DNA from: Paratrimastix pyriformis
Lineage: Eukaryota > Preaxostyla > Paratrimastigidae
Length of the DNA stretch: 61,966 nt
Assembly (NCBI GenBank): GCA_027972325.1
Contig: JAPMOS010000177.1
Coordinates: 1-61,966 of the forward strand
Direction: 5' to 3'
The translations under genes were made by a program, and so were the position numbers. Under the pieces are notes generated by a model. The model worked only from the letters and a program-made list of their open reading frames with translations, ran no database searches and was not told the origin of the DNA. Below, piece by piece: positions 51,119-61,760 of the stretch (its first letter is position 1; every line of letters begins with the position of its first letter).

Positions 51119-51990
51119 TCAGGGGCGGGTGGGGCGTGTCGTGGGCCCTGGGCGGCCGCTACGGCGTGGCCAGGGCGCGGGGCCCGCCGCGGCAGCTGCG
51201 CCGTTGCGCATGGTCATGAGCGCGAGGGCGTCCCGAACCAGAAGGGTCGAGACGGAGGAGAGGGCCCGCTGGAGGTCGGTTCGCGCGGCAGGGGGGTCGG
51301 CCGGTGTCAGCCGCGACAGGGCCTGGCATGTGGCCCGGGGCACGGTCCCTCGGGCCGACAAGATCACCGGCACCGCGCGGCAGGGCTGCCCGGTGGCCTC
51401 CGTGACGGCCTGGCAGAGGGCGACGTAGTGGGCCGCCTTGGCCGCCGCCCGCGCCGGCCAGTCGTGGGTCTGGCCAGTGATGGCCACGTCGAGCAGCCAC
51501 CAGGTGCCGTCAGAGCCACGGGACTGCAACACCAGGTCGGGGTGCACGTCGCGGAGGGCGGCGGGGAGCTTGGCCAGCAGGGTGGGTGGGAAGGCGGGCG
51601 CACAGTTGGTTGCCGACACGCCCATATAATGCCGCGTGACCCAGTCGCGTTGCCCGCCGAACCAGGCCCAGAGTCGGCGGACCACACGGTCGTGGCGGGC
51701 CGTGTAGAAGTCGTGGTACCTGCCGCAGCCGGACAGCAGGTGGGACATGGTCTCGGGGCCGCCGTGGCAGAGTGGGCAGGTGACCCCACCGGGGGCGTCG
51801 CCGGCAGATGCTGAGGCCTTCCGCGCGTATCGGCACCGAATGGTTTGCAGGGTGGGGAAGGTGCCGAACAGCAGCCAGACGAGCCGGCGCACCTTCCAGT
51901 CGGGGGCGGCCTGCTGGCGCCAGGCGGGCGCGGCCAGCTTCTGCTCGAGGCCGTCCAGGGTGACCCCGAGGAGAATCGGCTGCGCCGGGG
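51119..51990 (-). pseudogene. LINE B: CCHC knuckle and restriction-like endonuclease (open 3' frame)
   Basis: The frame 52,228-51,119 is open without interruption. It holds VTLDGLEQKLAAPAWR, then WKVRRLVWLLFGTFPTL, the knuckle CPLCHGGPETMSHLLSGC (about 51,780-51,728), VHPDLVLQSRG (about 51,552-51,520), WWLLDVAITGQ (about 51,505-51,473), AKAAHYVALCQAV (about 51,447-51,408) and a conserved end VRDALALMTMRNGA. This is the PD..D..K nuclease core of R2-type LINEs. Confidence 0.9.
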
Positions 51991-52189
51991 GCCCAGCCGC
52001 GGGCCTCCTCCTCGCACTGGAGGGCCTGGCAGAATCCCCGGGCCACCGCGAGCGTGAAGGGTCGGGTGGGGTACGGCAACGGGGCGTCCTTGGGGCCCGA
52101 GGGGCGGAAGGGCATCTCCGGCGGGCAGGCCAAGCCCTGTTGGATGGGGGTGGCGGGCCGGCCTTGTCGGTGGGGGCGGGGCTGCCGCG

Positions 52190-52624
52190 GCCTCGCCGGC
52201 CAGCCGGTCGGCCTGCAAATTGCCCCACAGGTGGGGGCAGCCGGGGCCACCGCGTCCACGTGGGAGGGCACGTGATGGCAGAGGAGGCGCGGCCACCGGG
52301 AGACCAGCTCGTCCCGGAGTCGGAGGACCTCCTGCTGCGACTGGGTCAGGCAGGTGGCGCGGCACAGGGCACCGAGGGCGTACTCGCTGTCCGACAGCAG
52401 CAGCACGCACCGGTCTCGGCCGACCCGCTCCCGGCCGAGGAGGTCGATGGCCAGCCGGATGGCCTCGATCTCGGCCTGGGCGTTGCTTGTGGGCCACTGG
52501 AGGGTGCGGCGCAACGACAGTGCGCGGCCGTCGGGGTGGATCAGGACCGCGGCGGCGCCCCGCGGAGCTGGCCCTCAGGGCCGCACTCGAAGGACCCGTC
52601 GGTGTAGACCTGGATGGCATCGGC
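52190..52624 (-). pseudogene. LINE B: RNase H
   Basis: IQVYTDGSFE (about 52,615-52,590), NAQAEIEAIRLAIDLL (about 52,485-52,440), LLLSDSEYALGALC (about 52,400-52,360), CHHVPSHV (about 52,275) and NLQADRLAGEAA (about 52,220-52,190) supply the D-E-D-D residues. Two frame changes separate the first block and the last block from the middle. Confidence 0.9.
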
Positions 52625-52979
52625 GGGCATGGCGCGGAGGACATCGACAACTTTCATCAGGCGCAGCTCCTTGCGGCGCGCGGGCTCGGGGTCACTGCCC
52701 CGGCAGCGGGGAACAGTCGGCCACCCCGGATCAGGTGGCTGGTCAGCAGCCACCCGCCCTGGCCCCGCGCCAGAGTGAACGAGTGACGTGTCTGCGCCTC
52801 GGCCAGCCACTGGCGCGGGGGTGGGGGCGCCACGGGCCCCTTTTGGTGGGGGCGGCGGCGGGCGGGTTGCGGGGGGATTGTGGGTCGGCGGCGGCCGCCA
52901 GGGCCCGGGCCATGGCGTTGGGGCGCTCCCACTGGGCGATGAACTGGCCGTTGGGGGCGGGGTGAGGAGCCGGGCGATC

Positions 52980-54420
52980 AGGCAGAGGTGGGCTTGGCGC
53001 AGGGAGGCCTCGATCCTCGGAGGCCCGGGCCTTGGCCGGCCAGGAAGAGGAAGTCGCGCGGGACACCCGGGAAGAAGCGTTTGTCGGTCCTCAGTGGGCG
53101 ACCCGTGAGCCATGCGGAGGCGTACCGGGCCAGGTCGTCCTCGAGGGCGCGGCACTGCTCCGTCGATGGACAAATCGCCGTCATGCCATAGAGTAGCGTC
53201 GGGAAGGCCCATTCCCTGACGCACTCGATTTTCGCCAGGGGCGGCAGAGCGCAGGCTTGGATGCGGGCCAGCCGGTCGTTCCAGGAGGCCGTGATGCGCT
53301 GGAGGTGGTCGTCCCAGGAGCCGTCGAAGCGCACGGTGTATCCCAGGTAGGTGTAGGTGGTGGTGTCGCCCATGGCCGGGATGGGCTGACCTTGGAGCTG
53401 CAGGAGGAAGCCCGGCTGGGCGTGGCCCTTGTCGGCGGCCAGGATGGCGCATTTCTTCGCATTCAGGCGCAGCCGGGCCCAGGCCAGGAAGGCCTCCAGC
53501 CTGTCGCAGAGCACCCGCAGGGCCGCGTCGCTGGCGGCGGTCACCACGAGATCGTCGGCAAAGGCCTGGCAGCTGGCGGCGGTGGTGGGGTCCCCGGCCA
53601 GGCCGGCACCCAGCGGGCCCAGGGTCGGGTCGGGCAGCTCGAGCCAGCGGAGGAGCGGATCAAGGGCGAGGAGGAACACCACCGGGCTCAGTGCGTCGCC
53701 TTGTTTGACCCCCTTTCAAGAGCGATTGGGGAGGGGCTCGTCGGGGCGGCCCCGGTCGTAGCAGTCCCGCCAGGTCATGGAGAGCCCCTGGTAGAGCTCG
53801 AGGATGGCCGCCTGCAGGTGGCCGGGGATGCCGGCCAATCTCAGGCCTTTCCGGATGACATACGCTTCCACCGACCCGAAGGCATTCGTCAAATCCAGAA
53901 AAGTAGGCGCAGAGGGTCCCCGGCCACACGCCGGCTCTCCATGGTGGCCAGCAGGGTGCTGACGTGGAGCAACGGGCCGAGCGCCGGCGCGAAGCCGTGC
54001 TGAGAGGGGGCGAGTCGGCCCGGATGGCCGAGGAAGTCCGTGAGGCGGTGCGCCAGGATGCCGCTGTACAGTTTGGCCAGGACGTCGCACAGGGCCACGT
54101 GGCGCCAACTCGAGACGGCCGTGGGGTCCTTGCCTCGCTTCAGGAGTAGCACGGCCGTGCTCGCGCGCCAGCGGGCAGGGGTGGACTTGGTCTGCCAGCA
54201 GGCACGGAGGAGAGCCACCAGCGCGCCGAGGAGGGCCGGGTCCTTGACTAGGTGCTTGAGGGCGTCGATGCCGGCCCCGTCGCTGCCAGGCGCGGTGTGG
54301 GGTGCGGCCTTGCCGACCTGGTCGACCACTTCTTGCTCGGAAATGTCGGCCTCGAGGGCCGCCGCCTCGGCCGGGGTGAGGGGCGGGGTTGTCGCTGCCA
54401 GGGTCGCCCACGGGATGCCG
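52980..54420 (-). pseudogene. LINE B: reverse transcriptase
   Basis: Blocks read SSWRHVALCDVLAKLYS (about 54,110-54,060), LDLTNAFGSVEAYVIRKG (about 53,900-53,845), ALSPVVFLLALDPLLRW (about 53,700-53,650), QAFADDLVVTAASDAAL (about 53,570-53,520), YTYLGYTVRFDGSW (about 53,350-53,305) and the thumb with ALLYGMTAICPST-like sequence (about 53,190). All catalytic Asp positions are kept. Two frame changes interrupt it. Confidence 0.92.
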
Positions 54421-55129
54421 GGGGTGGGAGGCTCGGGGCCACCAGAGGCGGCCTCACGGCTGTGGTGCTCGTTGAGCTGTTGCCAGGAGATGGGTGTCGC
54501 CGGCCAAGGTGGCAAAGAATCTGCGCCTGTTCTTGAAGAACAAAGACAACTGTTGGCGCGCGGCCGTGCGGGCAGCTGCGGTCCGTGTCCGGACTCGGGC
54601 CGTGGCCAGGTTCGCCCGGGCCTTGCGCCAGGAGAGAAGGAGGCGAGGGGGTGCGTGCTGGGGACGGCGCGTCGCGTGGCCCAGTGCGCGCAGTCGGATC
54701 TGGAGGCGGCGCACCCGCTCGCGGGCGGCCCGCAGTGGCCCCGAGGTGCCTGCGGGGCGCGGGGGCCTGGTGGGGGTGGGGGGCGCCTGGCCGGAGTCCG
54801 CTGGGCCAGGACGGGGATGACTGCCTCGAGGATGGCCTCCGGGTCGGTCAGGGTGGCAGCGGCCCGGAGCGAGGTGCGCTCCTGGTCGGAGAGCGCGGCT
54901 GCCTCGGGCCTGGGAGGGCGACGCTGCCGGAGGGGGTCCCTGCTGAGGTTGTCGATGAGGAGCCTCGGCCGGCGGTTGGGGCCTCGGGTGGGAAGGTGTG
55001 GAGAAGGGGTCCATGTGTCACCGTGCAGCCGGTTACGGCCGTGGCGAGGTCGGTGCGGATCGGGGCGACAAGATGCAGGTGAGCACGGTGGAGCTTGAGG
55101 CGAGCGAGGAGGGAGCAGAGGGCCCCTAC

Positions 55130-55392
55130 AGTCTGTTTGACGGTGACGGGTTTGCGGAAGCCGCAGCCAGAGTCCGGGCGGTGCAGGAGGTCCTCCAGCT
55201 GCCTGATCTGCTCCAGCGGGGGGCCCCAGCACGCGGCCAGGAGGTGCCACCGGTGGCCCTGGGTCTGCTGTGCGCCCCGGCGAGCAGGCCGTTGTGCTGG
55301 AGGACCCGGTGGGTGAGGTTGACAGTCGTTCCGACATACACATGGCGTCTTCGGTCGGAGAGCAGGTACAGGGTGGGTACCTTGCCCTCCAT
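55130..55392 (-). pseudogene. LINE B: SLX1-like GIY-YIG endonuclease
   Basis: TLYLLSDRRRHVYVGTTVNL, then RVLQHNGLLAGG and, in the adjoining frame, LEQIRQLEDLLH. The order YLL / YVG / R-x-x-QHNG-x-L-x-GGA followed by a Glu in a helix is the pattern of SLX1-family GIY-YIG nucleases, closer than to the Penelope type. The Tyr, Arg, His and a candidate catalytic Glu are all present across the two frames. Confidence 0.8.
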
Positions 55393-56019
55393 GCTCGTGT
55401 GGCGGGGTGGCCCGGTCGGGGTGTTGGGTGCTTGGCGGGAGAGGTGGAGGCAGCTGGTGGCGGCCGCGCACTGGGAGGGGTGGCTGGCTCCAGGGTGGTG
55501 GCGGGGGCGGGGGGACCAGGCACCGGACCCGACTTGTCGGTGGTCCCCGACTTAGTGGCGAAAGGGGCGGCCATCGGCAAGGGTGAGCTGGGCCATGGGC
55601 ATGCTGTTGGGAAGGATGAATACGGTCTCGGGGGGGTAGCCCATGGCGTTTGTCGGTGGGAGAGTGCTCGCTGGTCCGCGCATCCCGGGGCGGATCGGTC
55701 GCACAGTTCTGGCTCGGGCGTTCCTCAGGGGTTGGAGAGCCTCCACCTGTGCCCAGGTCAGTGGGATCCCCGTGGGGCCTCGGCGGCGGGATCCCCTCGG
55801 GCTCGCCGCCTTCTCTGCGTGGCACCGCGAGGCCCAGTCTCGGCCTCGTCGGTCCCGGCCTCGTCGTCGGTCTCGGTGTTCTCCGCGCGGATGGCCGTTG
55901 CCCCGCGGGTGTGGCCGCCGCCGCCCGCTGCAACCCCGCCCGCCCGAGGCGGGGCGCCCCTGCCGCCGTGGGGCTGACTGTTGAAGGCGCTTGCGGGAGT
56001 CGTGGGCTCGTCGCCTCTG

Positions 56020-56475
56020 GCGGGAGGTTGAGCCGCGCCGCCGTGGCCTTCGACCAGGCCACACGTGTGCTCGCGCCGGCTCGGGCCGCCGTGGCATCCT
56101 CCAGCGAGGAGAACACCGCCCAAGCTTGGCCCTCACGGGAGGTTCGGACTGCGGTGGGGGCAGGGGTGAGGCCATCCGGGGCTCCGTCGGGGAAGTAGAG
56201 CTCGAACGGGCCCCCTCGGCCTGTGGCCGGCCGGTCGGTGTCCCCTGTTGGCGTGCCGGGTGTGTGTCGGCGACGGCGGGCCTCCACGCGAATGCCGAGG
56301 CGCTCGGCAGTTGACTTGGCCCACATCGCCTTCCGGGTGGCCGTCTGCATCGCCGATTCGGCTTCGGCGCGGCTCGCGAAGGACGCCCACGTCCACCCCT
56401 GCGGCTCCAGACAGCGACGGGCTTGGGCCCCTTGTCCATCTCCTGGCGGCCCCGGGGTAGAAGATCACGAAGTCC
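56020..56475 (-). pseudogene. LINE B: duplicated ~65-residue N-terminal module
   Basis: Two similar modules lie in tandem. Module 1 (56,475-56,285) reads DFVIFYPG, then TWASFASRAEAESAMQ and MWAKSTAERLGI. Module 2 (56,212-56,020) reads ELYFPDG, then QAWAVFSSLEDATAA and AWSKATAARLNL. The repeating pattern FYPG / WASF / A-x-W-x-K-x-TA-x-RL resembles ribonuclease-H1 N-terminal (caulimovirus-VI-like) hybrid-binding folds in outline, but this is only a guess. Module 1 is split between frames. Confidence 0.6.
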
Positions 56476-57051
56476 TCGCTGCTGCGGGGCCGGTTGTGGT
56501 TGAGCGGTGCGCCCGTGTGGTCCTGGTGTTCCTCCTCGGGCGTGTTGGTGGTGGCCTGGTCGCTCGGGGAGGGGGCTGACGTCTGCGGGTGAGGCGGGCC
56601 GGTCGACGGGAGGGGCAAGGAGCTGCTCCCTGGGCCGGCCTGCTGGGCCACTGGGGTGGGGTGGGCGGGGGCCGACGGGGGCTGGGTCGGGTCGCTCTCT
56701 GCGTCACGGACTGCTGTCGGGGCCGATGGTGCTGCTGAGGTGGGTGGAGTAGCCGGGGTGGGCAGTGCCGCTTGGTCGTGAGACGGGATGGGGGTGGGCG
56801 CCGGAGCTGCTGCCCAGGGGGCCGCCTTGAGAATCGTTGCGGCGGTGGTGACATCCCTCTCCACCACAAAAACAAGGAGCGGAGGCCCTCCTCGACGTCA
56901 CTCGTTGTGACCTCGGTCCTCCTCGTCCCGGAGAGGTCGAAGAGGGCCCCGTCGTTGGTCCTGAAAATGGCCGTTTCGTGGCCAGTGGTGGGGGAGCCAA
57001 TGTGCCTCAGCCCCCCGACGAGGCGGAAGCTCGGCCAGCCCTCCCGTTCCA

Positions 57052-58479
57052 AGTAGTTATAAAAGGAGAGTTCTGAGACAATCGATTTTCACACACAATT
57101 TTTCACGCTTGCGTTGTTATTTGAGGCAAAAATCGAATTCTTCAGAACAAAATCTTTTTTTCTCATTATTTTTTATCGAAAAGGAGCATTTTATTTTATC
57201 AGCTTTGAATGATTTAAGCATTAATTTTCTTGAGCTACAAACGTTATTTGAGGCAAAAATCGAATTCTTCAGAGCAAAATCTTTTTTCTCAATGTTTTTT
57301 AAGTAAAACGAGCATTTTATTTTAATCAGCTTGGAATGATTTAAGCATCAATTCATTCGAGCTACAAACGAAATTAGAGGCAAAAAGCGAATTCTCCATG
57401 CATTTTCAATTTTTTTTCCATTTTTTGTCCCAGAAATTATTTTGCCATTTTTGTCAAATCAAACAATTCAATCATCTTAAGCATCAAACGAAAGAGAATT
57501 CAATCAGAAACAGCTTATCTCTTCATTCAAAATAAAATTGTGACAAAAGTGCTTTTCAAAAGTGATCATTAAATAATGCATCAATCTTAAGAAAATAATG
57601 CATTCTTTTTGATTGAATCAGCTCAAATAATTGATTCTAAGAAAATGGAAAAGTATGCCAAAATGATAAAACAATATGAAATTTGATTTCAGCACCGAGC
57701 CCTTTAAAGCGAAAATTTACTCAGCTTTGACATGAATTGAAAGAGAAATCAATCAGATTTACCTTCTATTTCAAAGAGATAAAAAACAGCGTTTCATCAT
57801 TTGAGCTCTGAGTGTTTTAAGATGATAATTCAATGAGCTACTGGGGCTAACTCAATGAAATAGTGAACGAGTGATAGCAGTTGATTAACATGTAAAGGTA
57901 TTTGAAGAAAAAATAATTATCTATAGTTAGTATATAGAGAATGAATTGTGATAAGCATCCAGTTAAGATTGATAGGGCGCTATTTGAACTCCTACAGGAG
58001 TTGATTAAGCTTCATGGTGATGAATATTTCACTGTTACAATAACTAAGAAGAAAGGAGATGAGAGTGACGATTCCACAACAATAGTGTATGAAAATGAAT
58101 ATTTCCATTAACGGAGCTTCATATCATGCATTATATTATCTGTGTCAATACCTTCTCGAGTCAGTCTTCGTTTGACGAGTCTTTTCTTCTTTGTGTCATC
58201 AATCTTCTTGACAGCTTTTTCAGTGCTCTCCTTCTCGATGATTTCACCAACCTTCTTCAACTCATATTGTTTGTAGTGTTTTTTCAACAGTTCTCCAGAC
58301 TTCAGGTTCTTGAGAACATACTTTTTACCATCGAATGAGTCAATGATATAGACAGCGAGAGAATACTTTACTTCATCACCTTTAGCGAATGCTTTGAGCT
58401 TTCGAACAGCACGAACATGGTCACCAATATTATAAATACGTTCTATTTGAGTGACTGATTGTTTGTTTGTATCATGGTT
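57052..58479 (+). repeat. First copy of the Polinton terminal segment (tandem partial duplicate)
   Basis: It matches 58,480-59,900 over its whole length with scattered small differences. It ends inside the integrase gene, where the next copy's terminal AGTAGTTAT begins at 58,480. It could arise from insertion of one element end into another copy, or from unequal exchange. Confidence 0.92.
57941..58111 (+). CDS. Small conserved Polinton ORF (fossil element part), copy 1
   Basis: A 56-codon frame starts MNCDKHPVKIDRALFELL and is charged throughout. It is identical in layout to the copy at 59,363-59,533 and convergent with the integrase gene. No family is recognised. Confidence 0.45.
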   Translation: MNCDKHPVKIDRALFELLQELIKLHGDEYFTVTITKKKGDESDDSTTIVYENEYFH

Positions 58480-58524
58480 AGTAGTTATAAAAGGAGAGTT
58501 CCGAGACAAGCGATTTTCACACAC
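58108..58524 (-). pseudogene. Partial Polinton integrase (C-terminal part), fossil
   Basis: This frame matches the C-terminal, chromodomain-like region of the fuller integrase at 59,724-60,563 (VTQIERIYNIGDHVRAVRKL). It belongs to the partial first copy of the element end. Confidence 0.75.
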
Positions 58525-59362
58525 AATTTTTCACGCTTGCGTTGTTATTTGAGACAAAAATCGAATTCTTCAGAACAAAATCTTTTTTTCTCATTATATT
58601 TTATTGAAAAGGAGCATTTTATTTTATCAGCTTTGAGTGATTTAAGCATTAATTTTCTTGAGCTACAAACGTTATTTGAGGCAAAAATCGATTTCTACAG
58701 AGCAAAATCTTTTTTCTCAATGTTTTTTAAGTAAAACGAGCATTTTATTTTAATCAGCTTGGAATGATTTAAGCATCAATTCATTCGAGCTACAAACGAA
58801 ATTAGAGGCAAAAAGCGAATTCTCCATGCATTTTCAATTTTTTTCCATTTTTTGTCCCAGAAATTATTTTGCCATTTTTGTCAAATCAAACAATTCAATC
58901 ATCTTAAGCATCAAACGAAAGAGAATTCAATCAGAAACAGCTTATCGCTTCATTCAAAATAAAATTGTGACAAAAGTGCTTTTCAAAAGTGATCATTAAA
59001 TAATGCATCAATCTTAAGTAAATGATGCATTCTTTTTGATTGAATCAGCTCAAATAATTGATTCTAAGAAAATGGAAAAGTATGACAAAATGATAAAACA
59101 ATATGAAATTTGATTTCAGCACCGAGCCCTTTAAAGCGAAAATTTCAATAGAGACATGAATTGAAAGAGAAATCAATCAGATTTACCTTCTATTTCAAAG
59201 AGATAAAAACAGCGTTTCATCATTTGAGCTCTGAGTGTTTTAAGATGATAATTCAATGAGCTACTGAGGCTAACTCAATGAAATAGTGAACGAGTGATAG
59301 CAGTTGATTAACATGTAAAGGTATTTGAAGAAAAATAATTATCTATAGTTAGTATATAGAGA

Positions 59363-59533
59363 ATGAATTGTGATAAGCATCCAGTTAAGATTGATAGGGC
59401 GCTATTTGAACTCCTACAGGAGTTGATTAAGCTTCATGGTGATGAATATTTCACTGTTACAATAACTAAGAAGAAAGGAGATGAGAGTGACGATTCCACA
59501 ACAATAGTGTATGAAAATGAATATTTCCATTAA
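59363..59533 (+). CDS. Small conserved Polinton ORF (fossil element part), copy 2
   Basis: Second copy of the 56-codon frame at 57,941-58,111, preserved between the duplicates. Confidence 0.45.
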   Translation: MNCDKHPVKIDRALFELLQELIKLHGDEYFTVTITKKKGDESDDSTTIVYENEYFH

Positions 59534-59723
59534 CGGAGCTTCATATCATGCATTATATTATCTGTGTCAATACCTTCTCGAGTCAGTCTTCGTTTGACGA
59601 GTCTTTTCTTCTTTGTGTCATCAATCTTCTTGACAGCTTTTTCAGTGCTCTCCTTCTCGATGATTTCACCAACCTTCTTCAACTCATATTGTTTGTAGTG
59701 TTTTTTCAACAGTTCTCCAGACT

Positions 59724-60563
59724 TCAGGTTCTTGAGAACATACTTTTACCATCGAATGAGTCAATGATATAGACAGCGAGAGAATACTTTACTTCATCAC
59801 CTTTAGCGAATGCTTTGAGCTTTCGAACAGCACGAACATGGTCACCAATATTATAAATACGTTCTATTTGAGTGACTGATTGTTTGTTTGTATCATGGTT
59901 GTTGAACACATTATAAGGTGTTGCTTTAATGGTTCTGTGGTAATCATTGTTGTAAGAAGATACCAAATCAGGAAGAACTTTAGTCCAATCGGAGTCACCA
60001 GAAGAGAGACGCCAACGTTGTAGTTTGAGAGCAATTGTACGATTGAATCGTTCAACAATACTATTCTTATTGATTTCTTCAGGGTCACTGAAATGAGCCA
60101 CAACATGATTATCAGTCATCCATTTGACATATTGTTTAGCTTGGAATTCATTGTCACAGTTGATGTTTTCAGGAGTACCTTTTAAGTCATCATGGAAGAT
60201 ACTTTTAATTGCTTTCAGAACCTCAGTGGGCTTTCTTGTTTTAAGAGGACGACAGGCAGCATAACGAGAATACACATCAATAACACAGAGGATGTTCTCG
60301 AATCCAGTTCTCGTCTTAAAACGATCATAGATGATGATATCCATCTGAACACATGCGAGAGCAGTATGAGCCACAATCGTGTTGAACTTTTTGGGTTTTC
60401 TATCTTCTTTCATGATTTGATAATCAGGTGTCTTATTTAGCACGTTTTGGACAGCATCTAAGGTGATTTTCTTGTCATCTTGTTTGAGTTTTCGATACAA
60501 TTTAGGAGCAGAAACAAAGCCCGTTTTAGGATTGCTATAAGCATTTTGAATGGTCTTTTCCAT
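59724..60563 (-). CDS. Polinton-type rve integrase (fossil element part)
   Basis: Retroviral-type integrase core: MDIIIYDRF with ENILCVIDVYSRYAACRPLK (first Asp), NINCDNEFQAKQYV (second Asp) and INKNSIVERFNRTI (Glu), then a C-terminal DNA-binding region with YNIGDHVRAVR. The N-terminal helix resembles the zinc/helical part of Polinton and virophage integrases. It is encoded near and towards the element end, as usual in Polintons. Confidence 0.85.
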   Translation of the reverse strand: MEKTIQNAYSNPKTGFVSAPKLYRKLKQDDKKITLDAVQNVLNKTPDYQIMKEDRKPKKFNTIVAHTALACVQMDIIIYDRFKTRTGFENILCVIDVYSRYAACRPLKTRKPTEVLKAIKSIFHDDLKGTPENINCDNEFQAKQYVKWMTDNHVVAHFSDPEEINKNSIVERFNRTIALKLQRWRLSSGDSDWTKVLPDLVSSYNNDYHRTIKATPYNVFNNHDTNKQSVTQIERIYNIGDHVRAVRKLKAFAKGDEVKYSLAVYIIDSFDGKSMFSRT

Positions 60564-60632
60564 TAGTATAATGAAGTTATAAAATTAAAAGTGACTTAGA
60601 GAAACCTTAAATTTATAGATTAATAAAATATT

Positions 60633-61760
60633 ATGAAAAAAATTTTATCTCACACTACTATAGACATGACAACTAAAACCGCAAATCCATTTGTTGCATT
60701 TGATGGACTCTCAGATGAAGAGGCGAAGAAGTTGTTCGAAGAATACATAAATAAACGGCAGGCAACGTCACCAAAACAGGAAAAGAAGGAAAAGAAAGAA
60801 AAGAAAGAAGTGAAGATTGCACAAGAAGAAGTTATTGATGTAGATGCCTTATCAACAAAAGGAGCAGAAAACGTCGAAGATGAGTTTGGAAAAATAGCAC
60901 AATATGAAGTGGTAGAATGCAAGAAAGCCATGAAAGGTTTCATGAAGAACTATTCTATTATGAACCATGGAAAGATCGAGGCAACTGACTACAAGCAAAG
61001 TGTTGAGAGATGTTTTGTGGACACTGAAGGAATGATAAAAAAGATTTTATATGAAGAGATGAAAGGAGGACAGTTCAAGCTAAACATTGTGTTGAAATGT
61101 CAGTTCACCAAAGAAGACAAGTCAATGTATGGACACTTTTCGTCGGGCAGCAGTCGAATTCTCGGTAAGAAAGACATTGAAGAAGGAATTGGGAATGCAG
61201 TGTCGAGAATCCAAGAGCTCGTGGACAATTTTGTTAACAATGGAAGTGCATGGGTCCTAAAACGTATTGAGAATGTGTTTTTGAATGTAGCATCATACAA
61301 GCCAATGCGTGGAAGCAGTTACATTGAATTACCAGAGGTATTGAGCCGGAAGAAAGCATTGATAAATATTCAGAATGATGACAATGAGTGTTTTAAATGG
61401 AGTGTTTTAGCAACATTGCATCCAGTTGATGTGCATCCGGAGAGAGTGAAGCAATACATGAAGTATGACAATGAGCTCGACTTTAAGGGCATTCATTTTC
61501 CAATGGAAATTGACAGTATACCACGATTTGAAGCTAAAAATAACATAGCCATCAATGTGATCGAGCATCATATCACAACAAAAAAGGTTAAGAAGGAGAA
61601 GAAGACATCAGTTGTCTTCAATCCATTGTATGTCTCACCAATTTGGAATACGGCTAAAACAGTAGTCAATATGCTACGTATAACAGAGCTCGATGAGAAT
61701 ACAGAGGTGATGAAAGGAGAGGGATGTGAGAGACAGAAACCAACTCACATTATGTGTTGA
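60633..61760 (+). CDS. Polinton protein-primed polymerase N-terminal-like ORF (fossil element part)
   Basis: The 375-codon frame has a Lys/Glu-rich N terminus, then SSYIELPEVLSRKKALINIQ, NDDNECFKWSVLATL and FKGIHFPMEIDSIPRFEAKN. This is the conserved module found at the start of Polinton family-B polymerases. It diverges from the integrase gene. Sequence beyond its end is still element-like up to the window edge. Confidence 0.7.
   Translation: MKKILSHTTIDMTTKTANPFVAFDGLSDEEAKKLFEEYINKRQATSPKQEKKEKKEKKEVKIAQEEVIDVDALSTKGAENVEDEFGKIAQYEVVECKKAMKGFMKNYSIMNHGKIEATDYKQSVERCFVDTEGMIKKILYEEMKGGQFKLNIVLKCQFTKEDKSMYGHFSSGSSRILGKKDIEEGIGNAVSRIQELVDNFVNNGSAWVLKRIENVFLNVASYKPMRGSSYIELPEVLSRKKALINIQNDDNECFKWSVLATLHPVDVHPERVKQYMKYDNELDFKGIHFPMEIDSIPRFEAKNNIAINVIEHHITTKKVKKEKKTSVVFNPLYVSPIWNTAKTVVNMLRITELDENTEVMKGEGCERQKPTHIMC

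Larger units (their letters stand above)
50925..57051 (-). mobile_element. LINE B: near full-length GIY-YIG + RT + RNase H + CCHC + restriction-like endonuclease element
   Basis: Reading leftwards: Pro-rich N-terminal region with a duplicated small domain, GIY-YIG (about 55,390-55,130), RT (about 54,420-53,000), RNase H (about 52,624-52,190), CCHC knuckle (about 51,780) and restriction-like endonuclease (about 51,560-51,330), with a stop at 51,119 and a 3' UTR to about 50,925. It is clearly diverged from LINE A but has the same order and a similar 3' end. A handful of frame changes disrupt it, mainly in the N-terminal region, between GIY-YIG and RT, within RT and inside RNase H. The right edge is cut by the Polinton at 57,052, so the true 5' end is not known. 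Confidence 0.9.
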
